This document shows positions 15,189 through 25,642 of a DNA stretch of 34,523 nucleotides, in pieces (within the stretch, counting starts at the first letter, position 1; each line of letters opens with the position of its first letter). The notes below the pieces were generated by a model. The model searched no databases. It was not told the DNA's origin and saw only the letters and a list, made by a program, of their open reading frames with translations. The DNA is taken from positions 1 to 34,523 of the forward strand of contig JAJEBZ010000103.1 in NCBI GenBank assembly GCA_022822275.1, in the 5' to 3' direction. Both the position numbers and the translations under genes were made by a program. Origin of the DNA: Candidatus Poribacteria bacterium. Lineage in GTDB: Bacteria > Poribacteria > WGA-4E > WGA-3G.

Positions 15189-18100
15189 TCACCGTAGGAT
15201 TGCAAGTTTTCCTATCTTCTGTACAGTTTTTTCCTGCGTTTGTGCAATCACACGATAGAGATATATACCATTAGCGCATCGTATTCCTACCTCATCCTTC
15301 CCATCCCAAAAAGTCTCATTGTTTCCCCGTTTCGCACTTGCATCTGCAATCGTTTTGATGAGCCTACCGCTAACCGTGTAAATCTTGATTGTAACCTTAT
15401 CGGAGGGTTGTGCCAACTGATAAGTGAAAAATGTCTTGCCTTTAACTATTGGATTTGGAACATTAAATACATCGCTTAGGGTAACAGCTTCGTCAAGTGT
15501 AAAATCTGTATTTACTTCAGTCGTGTTGCCACTGGAATCTGTCGCTGCTACATATATCCGGTATGTCCCATTTTGTAGGTCCGGAGCAAAACGGAATTCT
15601 GCTGTCAGTGGATTCTCCTCATCAAACTCCCACGCGGCAGCATCAAATTCGCGATAACGCCGCGTAGGATCAATCGTCATACCATCTGCCGAAATCATAC
15701 TGAATGTTATGTTAAGAAGGTTGTTGTCAATCGCAAAATCATCAGTAACCCTAATTTCACAACTGGGTTGTTCAGTGAAACGTCTATTTTCTGAATTTGC
15801 CCTATTCCCATCATTTCCCGATGCAACCTCCTCTACTGGAAGAAACTCATCATTTACAAGAATCTCTATGGCAGGCGGATCAACATCAGGCACCTCAATT
15901 ACAACGAACCGTGTCTGATATTTCCCAGCTTTGCCTCCAATTGCATGTCCGTTGAAATCACTCGCCTCAATCTCAAAAGCATATTCCCCAGGAAACAGAA
16001 CAGGATTATAGTCTATCGGAACAGTATCTAAGTTTTCGGGATTTCTGAGAACAAAATCTGTGATGGGTTCCAACGGGTTACCATTGTCCCCTCTGCGGAA
16101 AACTAACGTATCTAAGTTGATACCATCAGCATCTTCAAGCAAGATAGAAAAATGTGGACGCGGTTTGATGATACTGCCAGTCTGCGGTTGAACCCCATCC
16201 ACCCATAGATTGAAACTCGGGGCTTCTGTATCATCACTACTTATTAGCGTAAAAGGGGTCAGTTCATTCGTTTCCGCGGTGATCGTTGCTACTTGTGCTG
16301 TACTGAACTTAATTTTGTCCCCGAACACAAACGGTTCAGAACTCGGTGAAACCAGTATTTCAAAACCGAGTTCACTTGCGTATAGTTTCTCATTGATCTC
16401 ACCCACGACAGGAATATCGTTTGACAAATAGACCGCACCTCCAGTCCTGTCACGGAGTTCATATCTGTTAAAGGATGTAAAAAAGATGAACCAATCCCCG
16501 ACTGCGAATTCACCTTTTGGCCCCGCTCTTGCTGTGATTGTGGCTGTGCCGTTACCAATATTCTGATTCCGCACATTCTTCAAGACTGTTGCGGACTGTT
16601 CATATCCTGTTTCAAAAATCAGTATGTCTGCAAATTCAAAGGGAACTACCGGTGAACCATCATTTAATTCCGGCGGAGGTGTCCAACTACTCGGTATGGT
16701 AAATTCAATACCGTAGTTTTCTATACGGTACGTATTGTCGAGTTGACCGGGATTATCAAACCGAGCAAAACCAACGAACTCATTACGTTTAAAATATACT
16801 TCGTACTCTTTTGAATCCAAAAATAGGATGACCCAAAGCCCCGCAGGTGTTTGATTCGGATTGATTCTAATACCCTCTAAAGGAATTAATTGTTTATTCG
16901 CATTTTCAGTCTCAATGGGTGTAACATAATTTTCAAGTTGAAAAATTGGTCCTTCTTTAGGATCAGGTCTTTCGTCCTCAGTAACATAACTGACTTGTGA
17001 TGGTAAACGTCTCCACTTTTCATATTTTAGGTGCCAAGCGTAGAGACTCAGTTTCTCCGCTTCGTCAATCATAGCATCCCTAAAATACTCAGTACCCTCT
17101 TTCCACTCAGTATTCTCTCTAACAAAATCTGCTAAACTGCTGACATCAAAACGCAACTTGATTTTGGCAGGTTTCTTTAGAGTTACATCTGGAGTCCGGA
17201 AGGATACTTCATACTGTTGTGACAATTCCTCACCTGTGCGAATGAGACCTCTTCGAATCGCAGCTACGTGAGGAATTGTAGCATATTTTAAAGACGCTTG
17301 CGTTAGATTAAACGGCGCACTTGAAGAAACCGTTAGCGGTACACGTTCACCTTCAACCGTTGCTGCCTCTGCAGGAATATCAATATCAAAAACCCTGTCT
17401 AAGCTAAAAGCAGACAAAGGTTTTGACGGTTCATAAAAGAACTCATTGACAACAAAGGTGATATTCAAAGTGTTGTCATACTCTTTCGATTCTGCGATAT
17501 TCCCCTTCATTACCTCATCTAAGTCCTCTTCTGGGTCAATCAATACGTAGATATTATGCACACCCGTCGATAGATTCTCTTTCAATCTTAGATTAGCAAT
17601 AGTATGTTGTAAGACCGTATCACCATCTTGCCAATCTTCTGGTTCAATAGTAACGCGTCCTATCTCCTCAGCCTCCTCGTCTATAACGAGATTACCATCA
17701 AGGTCAGGATTCCCTTCCGCAAAAATAACATCTATGGGGTATTTTGCAGTTCTACCACCGATATTTACAATTTCTGCAGTGAGAAAATAGGTCTCTGTGT
17801 TCTTATCAAATGTATAGCGTATAGGAGCGATACTTGCACCGTCTGTACCAACGGACAAGTTTGTTCCTTCTGGCACATTTACATCAACACGCTTAAACAG
17901 TGATGGATAAGCCACTTGCAATCCTGTCGTATCCGTGACAACGATGCGATATCTAACTCTATATCCGGGTAAAGGCAATGAAATTGGAGTCTGAATTTCG
18001 TACCACTGACCGCCTGGAGGTAATTCACCTGTACTGGGAGGAGGAGGGATTTTGACCATTGGTGTACTATCGTTAGCATAGTTCACGTCCCATATCACAT

Positions 18101-21100
18101 CAATAGAACGTATACCTTGAGTACCTCCCATGTCGTCAAAGATAAGCACTTGAATATTGATGGTATGGTCTTTTACAGCATCTATCACTTCACGAACATC
18201 ACCAATTATAGGGGTGTCCACCCACAAAAATGCGCCGCCAACAGCAGCACGTTTACCATCATCAGCAAACAAACGAATTGCACCTTTACCTGGTATTGCT
18301 CGGGATGGAACATCTAACCGAATCGTACTAAATTCACCTTGCCAAACTCGCCCGTCACGGTTCAACGTAAAATCATTGCTTAAATCATCGTCAAAATTGT
18401 TTTGGAAAATAGCAGAAGCAACCAGTTTTTCTGTGCTAAATTCTTCGGCTTTCCACCACACACCATCTGAATCGTAACTGCCAACTTCATTGTTGAAAAC
18501 AACTATTTCCTTAGTGGAATTAAGTGCGAATTCTTCCAGATTCACCCGTATATCAAGCGCAGGTAGTGCAAGCTGCGTTGCAGGGTCACCGAATAGCGTG
18601 TATTGTTCAGCACCAGGTATCCACCTTCTATTAATTATGCGTGAGATAAACCTGATTTTTGCATCTGTGACTATTTTACCGATGCTTAAGGGAACATTTG
18701 ATACTTCAATTGGTCCCTGCTTTGAATTGAAAGGAATACGCGTAAACATAGCAGTAAAAAGGTCCTCATCGAATTCCGAGTTAGCTTGTGCATAAGTTAA
18801 ACGGGTCGCAGAAAGAGAAGAAACCGCACCATATCTACTCAGTAAAAATGCCTCGCTTAGACAATGATTTCCATATTCCTGCGGTTTATCAAATTCCCCA
18901 TTTAAACATGTCGTCGTTATGACTAATGGCAGGTGGCTGTTTCGTAGGCTACTCACATTGTCAATATGGAATATACCCTCATCTGCCCATGTATGAATTC
19001 CGCCGTGTCCGGCATATTCTATAACGAGTGCCCCTTCAGCAAACGCCTTTAGTATCTCACTCTTAGTTCTTTGAGAGTTCTCATACTTCCGCAAGTAGAT
19101 CTGTTTGGTATTATATGCAGGAGGGATAAAATCATTAATGAGATCGTTTCGGCTCAATTCAAAACTGATATCACCTGGATTATTGACTTCATTATCTGCA
19201 ACTTGCACAAGTGTTGCTTGCCACGGCCCTATTCTCGGTTTAGTTTCATAGTCAATAATCTTTTGAACCATCAGTTTAAGTTCAGATGCCTTTTGAACTG
19301 ACAACCGTCCAATTAGCATGTCTGGTAGACGGTCAACACCACTGATATTAACGAACCTTTGATCCATCGCTGTTTCGCCACTCTCCGGTGCCCAGCCGTG
19401 ATAGGTCGGTACAAAATTGGGGTATAGATTATAGGCACGACGGATGTTTGGGTCCTCTGCATAACGTCTGACAATCACCTCTTTATAGTCATAGTGTGCA
19501 TCCCCAACCAACAACACATAAGTTGGTGCAGGGGGTAGCCAAGTATCATAGACATAACGCAAGAAATGCTGAATCGCAAGCGGGTCAAAAAGACCTGCAC
19601 CGAACTCGTCATAGATATCGTCTATATCCACAACTTTCACCGTCAAACCTTGTGAACGCCGATACTCTACTAAAGGTGTTATGCTTTCAATAAATGACTT
19701 GTGCGAAATCACGATATAATCTGCTTGAGTTGTTGGATTTCGCAAGTTACTTGGGGGTACTTCTGTCAGTGCAGTTATACTCTGATAGTTATTACTACCA
19801 ACAACAAAATAATTGGTAAGTCCAAAAATTTCATCCTCAAACACAATTTGGTATCCGCTACTATAACGAGATACTTCACCATCAACAAGTTTTCCTGTTA
19901 TACCCGTACTCTGATTCAATGAATAGACATCAATAGTGTCATTATTAAAGTTGACAACGTTAAACCTTGATTTTCCACTAACAGCAGGTAAAGTAATGGA
20001 GTTAAACTCTAACCTGTTAGAATCTGCACGGAAATTACGCCAATAGTCAAATTCATACCAATCTAAGTAAAAGTCATAAGAACCCTCTGGTGTGCCATTC
20101 CTATCAAGTGCATCTAAACGCAATATGTTTTCCTGATCATGTGATATTCTATTTTGGGGTATAAACCGAGTGATAATTGGATCCTTCTGTCGTCTCCACT
20201 CCTCTATATTACCGAGTTGTCTATCATTGAAATACAATACTGCTTTATGCAGTGCTGCATTCCTACGAGATGCACCTTGAAGTTTTACACGCAACGTAGC
20301 ATCCTCCTCAAGTTCATAACGAGGAAGTGCTTGAGGAAGCAAGACTGCGAAATGCTTTCTGCTAATATCTGAATTGTCGCCCCTTAATCCTGTCCAGAAA
20401 AAGTGATCGTCCAACACACCCTGTACATCATCCCCGTCAAGTGGGTCATAGAAGTTGTTTTTCTCATACCTTATCCTGGTCTTAAATGCTGTTGGTGCCG
20501 CAATGCCTTCTGAATTTGGTGCCGCAGAACGAATACTAGTACGGTAAATGTTATCTGTTTCTTGTGATACATCAGCCCCCTTCTCGTCAAAACTGAACCA
20601 ATACACATTTGTATCGGTAAATTTATTGCTTTGTAAACCACGTGCGTAAAAGACAACCTTCTCACCGCGATCAAGTGTCTCATTTTGGTTTTCATCAAAG
20701 ACATAGAATCCCTGTTGACGCCCCCCTGTCTCCACCTTTATACTATCTAAGTCTATTGTTTCGGGTGTCACCCCAGCTGTAACAAGGTTGTTGTAACTAA
20801 TAAAATACATATCGTTTTGCTTTATAGCAATCTTAAATCGCCGCCTTGTTTCTGTCGGTGCAGCAGGCGCACCTTGTATTGCATGTGTACGCATTTGACC
20901 TAATCCCTGCCGCCAAGGTAAAGACTGCGTATTGTTCAGAAGCATTGTCCTAAACATTCCTTCGTAAATAGGACTATCCTGAGGTAGTGCAGCCAACGGT
21001 GTATGCGTTTCAGTTGAAGCACCAAAAAAATCTATACGGAACGTTATCTCTTCCGTAATTTTTATCTGATTAGTCGTGCTGTTGTATTGTATAGGGTGAA

Positions 21101-21680
21101 TGTGTAAAGCACCGATACGTTGTGATCGAACAAAACCTACGGGTATAACTTCAATCAACTCAGCAGGGTACATTACTGATAACTTTGATCGTATTGGTTG
21201 TGTTGACTCACTGGATACGTCATCTCTCTTGTGTGCGTCTGGGAAAAATGGATCTATTATCTGATTTGTTAATAATGGATTCTGAAGTTTTCTAAATGAG
21301 TTCTTTTTTTGAAGCACCGTTGCAGTCACACTACTGACTGAAGGCAATCCGATTTGTGCCGTCCATTTTGGGAGTTTCGGTCGTCCAAATTCCGTTGTCC
21401 AATGTGCCCTATCAAACTCTATATGTGTGTATATGTCATCATCCTGTTGGAGACTTTGCACTTTTAGTTTTGGCAGTTGAAACCGAAGTATAATGTAATG
21501 GGGTTCTGTCTTTACGACTTCTATCAAATTATTAGATATTGTGCTGGATAGGCCTTGATTATTTGAAATTTGAAATTGGTCAATCGTAGGATTGCAATAC
21601 ACATTATCATAAATTTCACTCTGCAGAATAACCATCAACATGCATGATAAGAATAGTATAATTATAAAACGTTTTGTCAT
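15189..21680 (-). CDS. Giant secreted C25-family (gingipain-like) peptidase with FlgD-like C-terminal domain
   Basis: A 2163-residue protein with a Sec signal peptide (MTKRF, hydrophobic core 6-19). An N-terminal beta-rich region with TEFGRPKLPKWTAQIGLP (96-113) resembles gingipain/PorU prodomains. The C25 peptidase core is about 653-1040, with the probable catalytic H892 in YAGHGG and C925 in TTTCLNGEF. Then come several Ig-like or CARDB-like modules, Asp/Glu-rich segments (IDEEAEEIG, LIDPEEDLDE), and a last domain at about 2075-2163 with IKIYTVSGRLIKTI and FWDGKDEVG. That last domain resembles the FlgD Ig-like fold used as a C-terminal module in secreted proteins, including Bacteroidota type IX cargo. 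A surface or secreted processing peptidase is likely. Its ATG lies three bases after the pdxA stop, so translation is probably coupled. Confidence 0.85.
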   Translation of the reverse strand: MTKRFIIILFLSCMLMVILQSEIYDNVYCNPTIDQFQISNNQGLSSTISNNLIEVVKTEPHYIILRFQLPKLKVQSLQQDDDIYTHIEFDRAHWTTEFGRPKLPKWTAQIGLPSVSSVTATVLQKKNSFRKLQNPLLTNQIIDPFFPDAHKRDDVSSESTQPIRSKLSVMYPAELIEVIPVGFVRSQRIGALHIHPIQYNSTTNQIKITEEITFRIDFFGASTETHTPLAALPQDSPIYEGMFRTMLLNNTQSLPWRQGLGQMRTHAIQGAPAAPTETRRRFKIAIKQNDMYFISYNNLVTAGVTPETIDLDSIKVETGGRQQGFYVFDENQNETLDRGEKVVFYARGLQSNKFTDTNVYWFSFDEKGADVSQETDNIYRTSIRSAAPNSEGIAAPTAFKTRIRYEKNNFYDPLDGDDVQGVLDDHFFWTGLRGDNSDISRKHFAVLLPQALPRYELEEDATLRVKLQGASRRNAALHKAVLYFNDRQLGNIEEWRRQKDPIITRFIPQNRISHDQENILRLDALDRNGTPEGSYDFYLDWYEFDYWRNFRADSNRLEFNSITLPAVSGKSRFNVVNFNNDTIDVYSLNQSTGITGKLVDGEVSRYSSGYQIVFEDEIFGLTNYFVVGSNNYQSITALTEVPPSNLRNPTTQADYIVISHKSFIESITPLVEYRRSQGLTVKVVDIDDIYDEFGAGLFDPLAIQHFLRYVYDTWLPPAPTYVLLVGDAHYDYKEVIVRRYAEDPNIRRAYNLYPNFVPTYHGWAPESGETAMDQRFVNISGVDRLPDMLIGRLSVQKASELKLMVQKIIDYETKPRIGPWQATLVQVADNEVNNPGDISFELSRNDLINDFIPPAYNTKQIYLRKYENSQRTKSEILKAFAEGALVIEYAGHGGIHTWADEGIFHIDNVSSLRNSHLPLVITTTCLNGEFDKPQEYGNHCLSEAFLLSRYGAVSSLSATRLTYAQANSEFDEDLFTAMFTRIPFNSKQGPIEVSNVPLSIGKIVTDAKIRFISRIINRRWIPGAEQYTLFGDPATQLALPALDIRVNLEEFALNSTKEIVVFNNEVGSYDSDGVWWKAEEFSTEKLVASAIFQNNFDDDLSNDFTLNRDGRVWQGEFSTIRLDVPSRAIPGKGAIRLFADDGKRAAVGGAFLWVDTPIIGDVREVIDAVKDHTINIQVLIFDDMGGTQGIRSIDVIWDVNYANDSTPMVKIPPPPSTGELPPGGQWYEIQTPISLPLPGYRVRYRIVVTDTTGLQVAYPSLFKRVDVNVPEGTNLSVGTDGASIAPIRYTFDKNTETYFLTAEIVNIGGRTAKYPIDVIFAEGNPDLDGNLVIDEEAEEIGRVTIEPEDWQDGDTVLQHTIANLRLKENLSTGVHNIYVLIDPEEDLDEVMKGNIAESKEYDNTLNITFVVNEFFYEPSKPLSAFSLDRVFDIDIPAEAATVEGERVPLTVSSSAPFNLTQASLKYATIPHVAAIRRGLIRTGEELSQQYEVSFRTPDVTLKKPAKIKLRFDVSSLADFVRENTEWKEGTEYFRDAMIDEAEKLSLYAWHLKYEKWRRLPSQVSYVTEDERPDPKEGPIFQLENYVTPIETENANKQLIPLEGIRINPNQTPAGLWVILFLDSKEYEVYFKRNEFVGFARFDNPGQLDNTYRIENYGIEFTIPSSWTPPPELNDGSPVVPFEFADILIFETGYEQSATVLKNVRNQNIGNGTATITARAGPKGEFAVGDWFIFFTSFNRYELRDRTGGAVYLSNDIPVVGEINEKLYASELGFEILVSPSSEPFVFGDKIKFSTAQVATITAETNELTPFTLISSDDTEAPSFNLWVDGVQPQTGSIIKPRPHFSILLEDADGINLDTLVFRRGDNGNPLEPITDFVLRNPENLDTVPIDYNPVLFPGEYAFEIEASDFNGHAIGGKAGKYQTRFVVIEVPDVDPPAIEILVNDEFLPVEEVASGNDGNRANSENRRFTEQPSCEIRVTDDFAIDNNLLNITFSMISADGMTIDPTRRYREFDAAAWEFDEENPLTAEFRFAPDLQNGTYRIYVAATDSSGNTTEVNTDFTLDEAVTLSDVFNVPNPIVKGKTFFTYQLAQPSDKVTIKIYTVSGRLIKTIADASAKRGNNETFWDGKDEVGIRCANGIYLYRVIAQTQEKTVQKIGKLAILR

Positions 21681-21683
21681 AAA

Positions 21684-22775
21684 TCAAGAACTCACTAATT
21701 GTGCTGCTGCAGCTATAGCAGCCAGCAGACTGGATTCATTTGCAATGCCTTGGCCAGCGATGTCAAACGCCGTACCGTGGTCAACACTTGTCCGTACAAT
21801 AGGCAATCCTAATGTGATATTCACGACATTACCAAACCCGATCAATTTTATTGGAATATTACCTTGGTCATGAAACATTGCAACGACAGCATCCCAATCA
21901 CCACGTAAAGCCTTTTGGAATAGAGTATCCGCTGGCAACGGTCCATCAACGTGCATACCTACTGACGCTGCTTGTTGTATTGCAGGCAAGATGGTCTCCT
22001 CTTCTTCTTTGCCGAACATACCTTGTTCACCAGCATGCGGGTTCAATCCAGCGACTACTATTCGCGGACTTTCTATGCCGAATCGCACCAATGCATGGTG
22101 CGTTAATTCAATCACATCGCATATTCTTTCTGATGTTATTTGTTGTGCAACTTCAGATATGGGTATATGGTTTGTTACAAATGAGACCGTTAATTCACCT
22201 AAACAGTTAGTTGAATTTACAGCGTTTTTCTTCGATCTTTTTTTATCATTTTGTATATTTGTATCAATAGTCCATGTTTTAAGCATCATCGCAGATTTTT
22301 CAGTTCTTGTTAAACTTGCTAACATCTCAGTGTGACCGGGAAAAGGTGAACCCGCGCATTGTATGGATGCCTTACAAATTGGTGCTGTCGTAATTGCATC
22401 AAGAACGCCATCCTGCGTGAGTTTTACCGCAGCCTCAATAGACTGCACTGCTGCCAAGCCACAGCGGGGGTTCACAGTCCCAAGTGAGAAATCATCAGGC
22501 CCCAACGAAGTTGTATCTATTACATCAATCCGTCCAAAAGTCGTAATAAACTCTATGGACGGTTGGAGGACAGAAACTTGGGGTAAGCAGTTTGTCTCTT
22601 CAGATGAAGTTACTTTTGAAGCTAACCAGTCTAAGGTGTGTTGAAGGATTGTTGAACTACCTATGACGACAGGTTGACAGACTTGGTAGATGTTATTGTT
22701 GGTGAGTGCTTTTACGATAATTTCTGGACCGATGCCAGCAGCATCTCCCATCGTTATCCCTATACGTGGAAGCAT
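21684..22775 (-). CDS. pdxA: 4-hydroxythreonine-4-phosphate dehydrogenase PdxA
   Basis: A 363-residue enzyme of DXP-dependent vitamin B6 synthesis, oxidising 4-phosphohydroxy-L-threonine with NAD. Seen: GDAAGIGPE (10-18), TAPICK135, PGH148TEML, and the metal-binding His triad H203 (TNHIP), H247 (GLNPHAGE) and H302 (FHDQG); then RTSVDHGTAFDIAG. It is about 30 residues longer than usual because of a Lys/Asn-rich insertion at about 168-194 before H203. The stop codon is followed after three bases by the C25 gene. It lies 45 bases downstream of the S4-domain gene. No other pdx gene is in the window. Confidence 0.95.
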   Translation of the reverse strand: MLPRIGITMGDAAGIGPEIIVKALTNNNIYQVCQPVVIGSSTILQHTLDWLASKVTSSEETNCLPQVSVLQPSIEFITTFGRIDVIDTTSLGPDDFSLGTVNPRCGLAAVQSIEAAVKLTQDGVLDAITTAPICKASIQCAGSPFPGHTEMLASLTRTEKSAMMLKTWTIDTNIQNDKKRSKKNAVNSTNCLGELTVSFVTNHIPISEVAQQITSERICDVIELTHHALVRFGIESPRIVVAGLNPHAGEQGMFGKEEEETILPAIQQAASVGMHVDGPLPADTLFQKALRGDWDAVVAMFHDQGNIPIKLIGFGNVVNITLGLPIVRTSVDHGTAFDIAGQGIANESSLLAAIAAAAQLVSS

Positions 22776-22820
22776 GTTAGATTTTGTGTATGACGGAAAG
22801 AGAGTTAAATGTGGTATAAG

Positions 22821-23084
22821 TTAATTTACAAGTTGGTACAATGTCGCAGCACGTGTCTTCGTCACATTACCTTTGGGAATCTCAAGAACCTTGTATGTCA
22901 ATTCTTGTGCTTCTTCTGTGGGAAGTCTATCCGCAATTATTGTGATGTGATCTCCGACTACAAGTGTTTTTCCCGGTTTAGCAGGATGGTCGTTAACTAA
23001 TACTCTACCACGACTACAAAGTGTATTCGCCGCTGTCCTGCGTTTAACCAGTCGTGAAATTTGAAGAAATTTATCTACTCGCAT
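22821..23084 (-). CDS. rqcP: S4-domain RNA-binding protein, RqcP-like
   Basis: An 87-residue S4-domain protein. The opening MRVDKFLQISRLVKRRTAAN and GRVLVNDHPAKPGKTLVVGD match the small stand-alone S4 family of RqcP (B. subtilis YabO), also seen in Hsp15. RqcP binds the 60S-like 50S-tRNA complex and, with RqcH, supports Ala tailing of stalled chains. Hsp15 is an alternative, but the length (87 residues; Hsp15 is about 130) and lack of a long basic tail favour RqcP. It lies 42 bases after lon and 45 before pdxA, so it is co-transcribed with the protease genes. No rqcH is in the window. The family assignment is from memory of the motif, so I give moderate confidence on the symbol. Confidence 0.75.
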   Translation of the reverse strand: MRVDKFLQISRLVKRRTAANTLCSRGRVLVNDHPAKPGKTLVVGDHITIIADRLPTEEAQELTYKVLEIPKGNVTKTRAATLYQLVN

Positions 23085-23126
23085 CTTCCACCATAAGCAA
23101 TGATCAATGATGTACTTACCTAAGTA

Positions 23127-25631
23127 TCAGTTTCCTGTCTGACCCAAAACATCTGAATTCTGTAAGGCGACATCTTCAGTTGCTGGCGTGATAACTTCAG
23201 GTTCATCATCAGTTTTCAATGCTAATTCCAATACCTCTGTTATATCCGTAACCTGATGCCAGTTAATGTTCTCACGTATTTCATTCGGTACATCTGCAAG
23301 GTCTTTTTCATTTTCGTCTGGCATTATGATGTCAACGATCCCATTCCGATAGGCTGCAAGTGCTTTTTCTTTCAGTCCACCAATCGGAAGCACATGTCCC
23401 CGTAACGTAATTTCACCAGTCATCGCCACATCCTTGCGGACCTTTTTCCCCGTTATCGCGCTGAGAATAGCCGTTGCTACAGTGATACCCGCAGAAGGAC
23501 CATCCTTAGGTACTGCCCCTTCAGGAATATGGATATGAATATCATTTTTCTCAAAAATGTCTTTAGAGATGTCATAGTGTGATGCACGTGAACGCAGATA
23601 TGCTACGGCAGTTTGTACAGACTCACGCATCACCTCTTTGAGTTGTCCTGTCATATCCAACTTCCCTTCACCGGGCATCAGGGTGGCTTCAACAGAGACG
23701 ATATCACCACCGACCTGCGTCCAGACCATACCTGTTGAAACACCGACCTCATCGCGTTCCTGTGCTTTTGTCCGAGTCCATTTCGGAGGTCCGAGATAAT
23801 CACTTAAGTTCAGTGGCGTAACCTTAACCTTCATATCCGGTGTGTCTTCAGAGACAATCTGTTTTGCAATTTTCCTGCAAACCCCCGTAATGCTACGTTC
23901 CAAACTTCTTACGCCAGCTTCACGCGTGTATTTATTGACGATGTCGTATATAGCCGAATCATCAAATGTTATATTATCTTCCTTCAGTCCATGGCTTTTC
24001 AGTTGCTTTGGAATCAAACCGTTCGGATGGAATGTCGCAATTTTGTGTTTCTCAAAATCGGTGTAACCAGGAATTTCTATCACTTCCATACGGTCTTCAA
24101 GCGCGGGCGGAATCGTAACTCGTGTATTCGCAGTCGTAACAAACATAACGTCTGAAAGATCAAACTCAACATCCAAATAGTGGTCTCGGAACGTTTCATT
24201 CTGTTCGGGGTCAAGCACTTCAAGAAGGGCAGAGGCAGGGTCACCACGCCAATCGGAACTGAGTTTATCAATTTCATCAAGTAGGAATAACGGGTTTTTC
24301 GTTTGCACATCACGCAAACCTTGAATGATACGCCCGGGTATCGCACCGATATACGTACGACGATGTCCACGTATCTCCGCTTCATCACGCACACCACCAA
24401 GGGACATCCGAACAAACTTCCTACCTGTTGCACGCGCTATAGATTTTCCTAACGAGGTTTTACCAACGCCCGGCGGACCGACTAAACACAGAATAGGACC
24501 CTTGACCTGTTCAACCAATTTTAGCACAGCGAGGTACTCTAACACATTCGTTTTCGGTTTATCTAATCCATAATGGTCTTCGTCTAAAATCTTCTCAGCT
24601 TCTTCAAGTTCAACCGTATTTTCAGTACGTTCTTTCCACGGCACAGCCAGCAACCAGTCAACATAATTGCGAATTACCCCAGATTCTGCCGACATCGGTG
24701 GTATTTGTGCAAGTCTGTCAAGCTCCTTCAAGGCTTTTTTCTCTGCTTCCTCTGTCATACCAGCATTTTTGACCTGTTCGCGTAAGTCATCTATTTCATC
24801 TACCTCATCACCGCGTCCAAGTTTTCTTTGAATAACCTTCATTTCTTCCTGCAGACGGAATTCTTGATGCGCTTTCTTCACAGAGTCACTTACCTCACTC
24901 TGAATTTCCTCATCAAGATCAAGTAACTCGATCTCTGCTTCAAGAAGTACCTTGACTAAATTTAAACGTTTGATAGGGTTGAGTTCTTTAAGTATCTCTA
25001 AACGTCTATCAGCAGGAAACTTAACAAAACGGGCAATATTGTCAGCAAGAACACCAGGTTCAACGATTTCACGTATATGTCTTTCAATTTCAGGAATCAA
25101 CCGTCTGGATTTTTCTACATCCGGAAAACTATAATTGGGTATTATTTTTATCAGATTGCGGAAAGCACCTCTGGTTGCATTAATTAGTCTGGCAGCAGAC
25201 TCAGAGACGCTACGGTGTTCTGGGACGATTTTGACCTCTGCCTTTAAGTAACCATCAACTTGTACACAGCTGACAACATTGGCTCTTGCTGTCGTCTCAA
25301 TTGCAATCCGAAGTGTCCCATTTTTCGGATCAACGTCTTGGATAATATTTGCAACAACACCAACAGAAAGCAGATCTTCTGCAGTCGGTTCAACCTCTTC
25401 CTCAAGGTCTTTTATTTGATGGAGGAGCAAAATTTTAGAATCCGTATCAAGTGCCGCGCGCGCAGCAAGTATACCCATTTTGCGCTTGATATACAAGGGG
25501 GCCCAATCTACTAAATTGTTATCAAAAATAACTTTAGTCCTTGGATAAAAAATATCAAAATCTGTTGGTAATGCAATAACAGGCAAATACATTTCTGTTA
25601 CATTGGCTATTCTTCCAGATTCTTGGTTCAT
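23127..25631 (-). CDS. lon: ATP-dependent protease Lon
   Basis: An 834-residue bacterial-type (LonA) protease. The N-terminal LAN domain with LPVIALPTD starts near 16. The AAA+ module has Walker A G385-PPGVGKT392, Walker B LLDEID (D452) and the [17 protein letters not shown] stretch. The catalytic dyad is S713 (PKDGPSAG) and K756 (GGLKEK). It degrades misfolded and regulatory proteins in the cytoplasm. A small insertion is seen at 534-539, where [13 protein letters not shown] replaces the usual IAxxxLIPKQ. The ATG follows AAAGGAG. It begins 11 bases after clpX and belongs to the same transcript. Confidence 0.98.
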   Translation of the reverse strand: MNQESGRIANVTEMYLPVIALPTDFDIFYPRTKVIFDNNLVDWAPLYIKRKMGILAARAALDTDSKILLLHQIKDLEEEVEPTAEDLLSVGVVANIIQDVDPKNGTLRIAIETTARANVVSCVQVDGYLKAEVKIVPEHRSVSESAARLINATRGAFRNLIKIIPNYSFPDVEKSRRLIPEIERHIREIVEPGVLADNIARFVKFPADRRLEILKELNPIKRLNLVKVLLEAEIELLDLDEEIQSEVSDSVKKAHQEFRLQEEMKVIQRKLGRGDEVDEIDDLREQVKNAGMTEEAEKKALKELDRLAQIPPMSAESGVIRNYVDWLLAVPWKERTENTVELEEAEKILDEDHYGLDKPKTNVLEYLAVLKLVEQVKGPILCLVGPPGVGKTSLGKSIARATGRKFVRMSLGGVRDEAEIRGHRRTYIGAIPGRIIQGLRDVQTKNPLFLLDEIDKLSSDWRGDPASALLEVLDPEQNETFRDHYLDVEFDLSDVMFVTTANTRVTIPPALEDRMEVIEIPGYTDFEKHKIATFHPNGLIPKQLKSHGLKEDNITFDDSAIYDIVNKYTREAGVRSLERSITGVCRKIAKQIVSEDTPDMKVKVTPLNLSDYLGPPKWTRTKAQERDEVGVSTGMVWTQVGGDIVSVEATLMPGEGKLDMTGQLKEVMRESVQTAVAYLRSRASHYDISKDIFEKNDIHIHIPEGAVPKDGPSAGITVATAILSAITGKKVRKDVAMTGEITLRGHVLPIGGLKEKALAAYRNGIVDIIMPDENEKDLADVPNEIRENINWHQVTDITEVLELALKTDDEPEVITPATEDVALQNSDVLGQTGN

Positions 25632-25642
25632 GGTTTGCTCCT

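Noticed and set aside
15189-21680. Calling the giant protein PorU
   Set aside because: It has a C25 core, but twice the length, extra Ig-like modules and no other type IX gene in the window.
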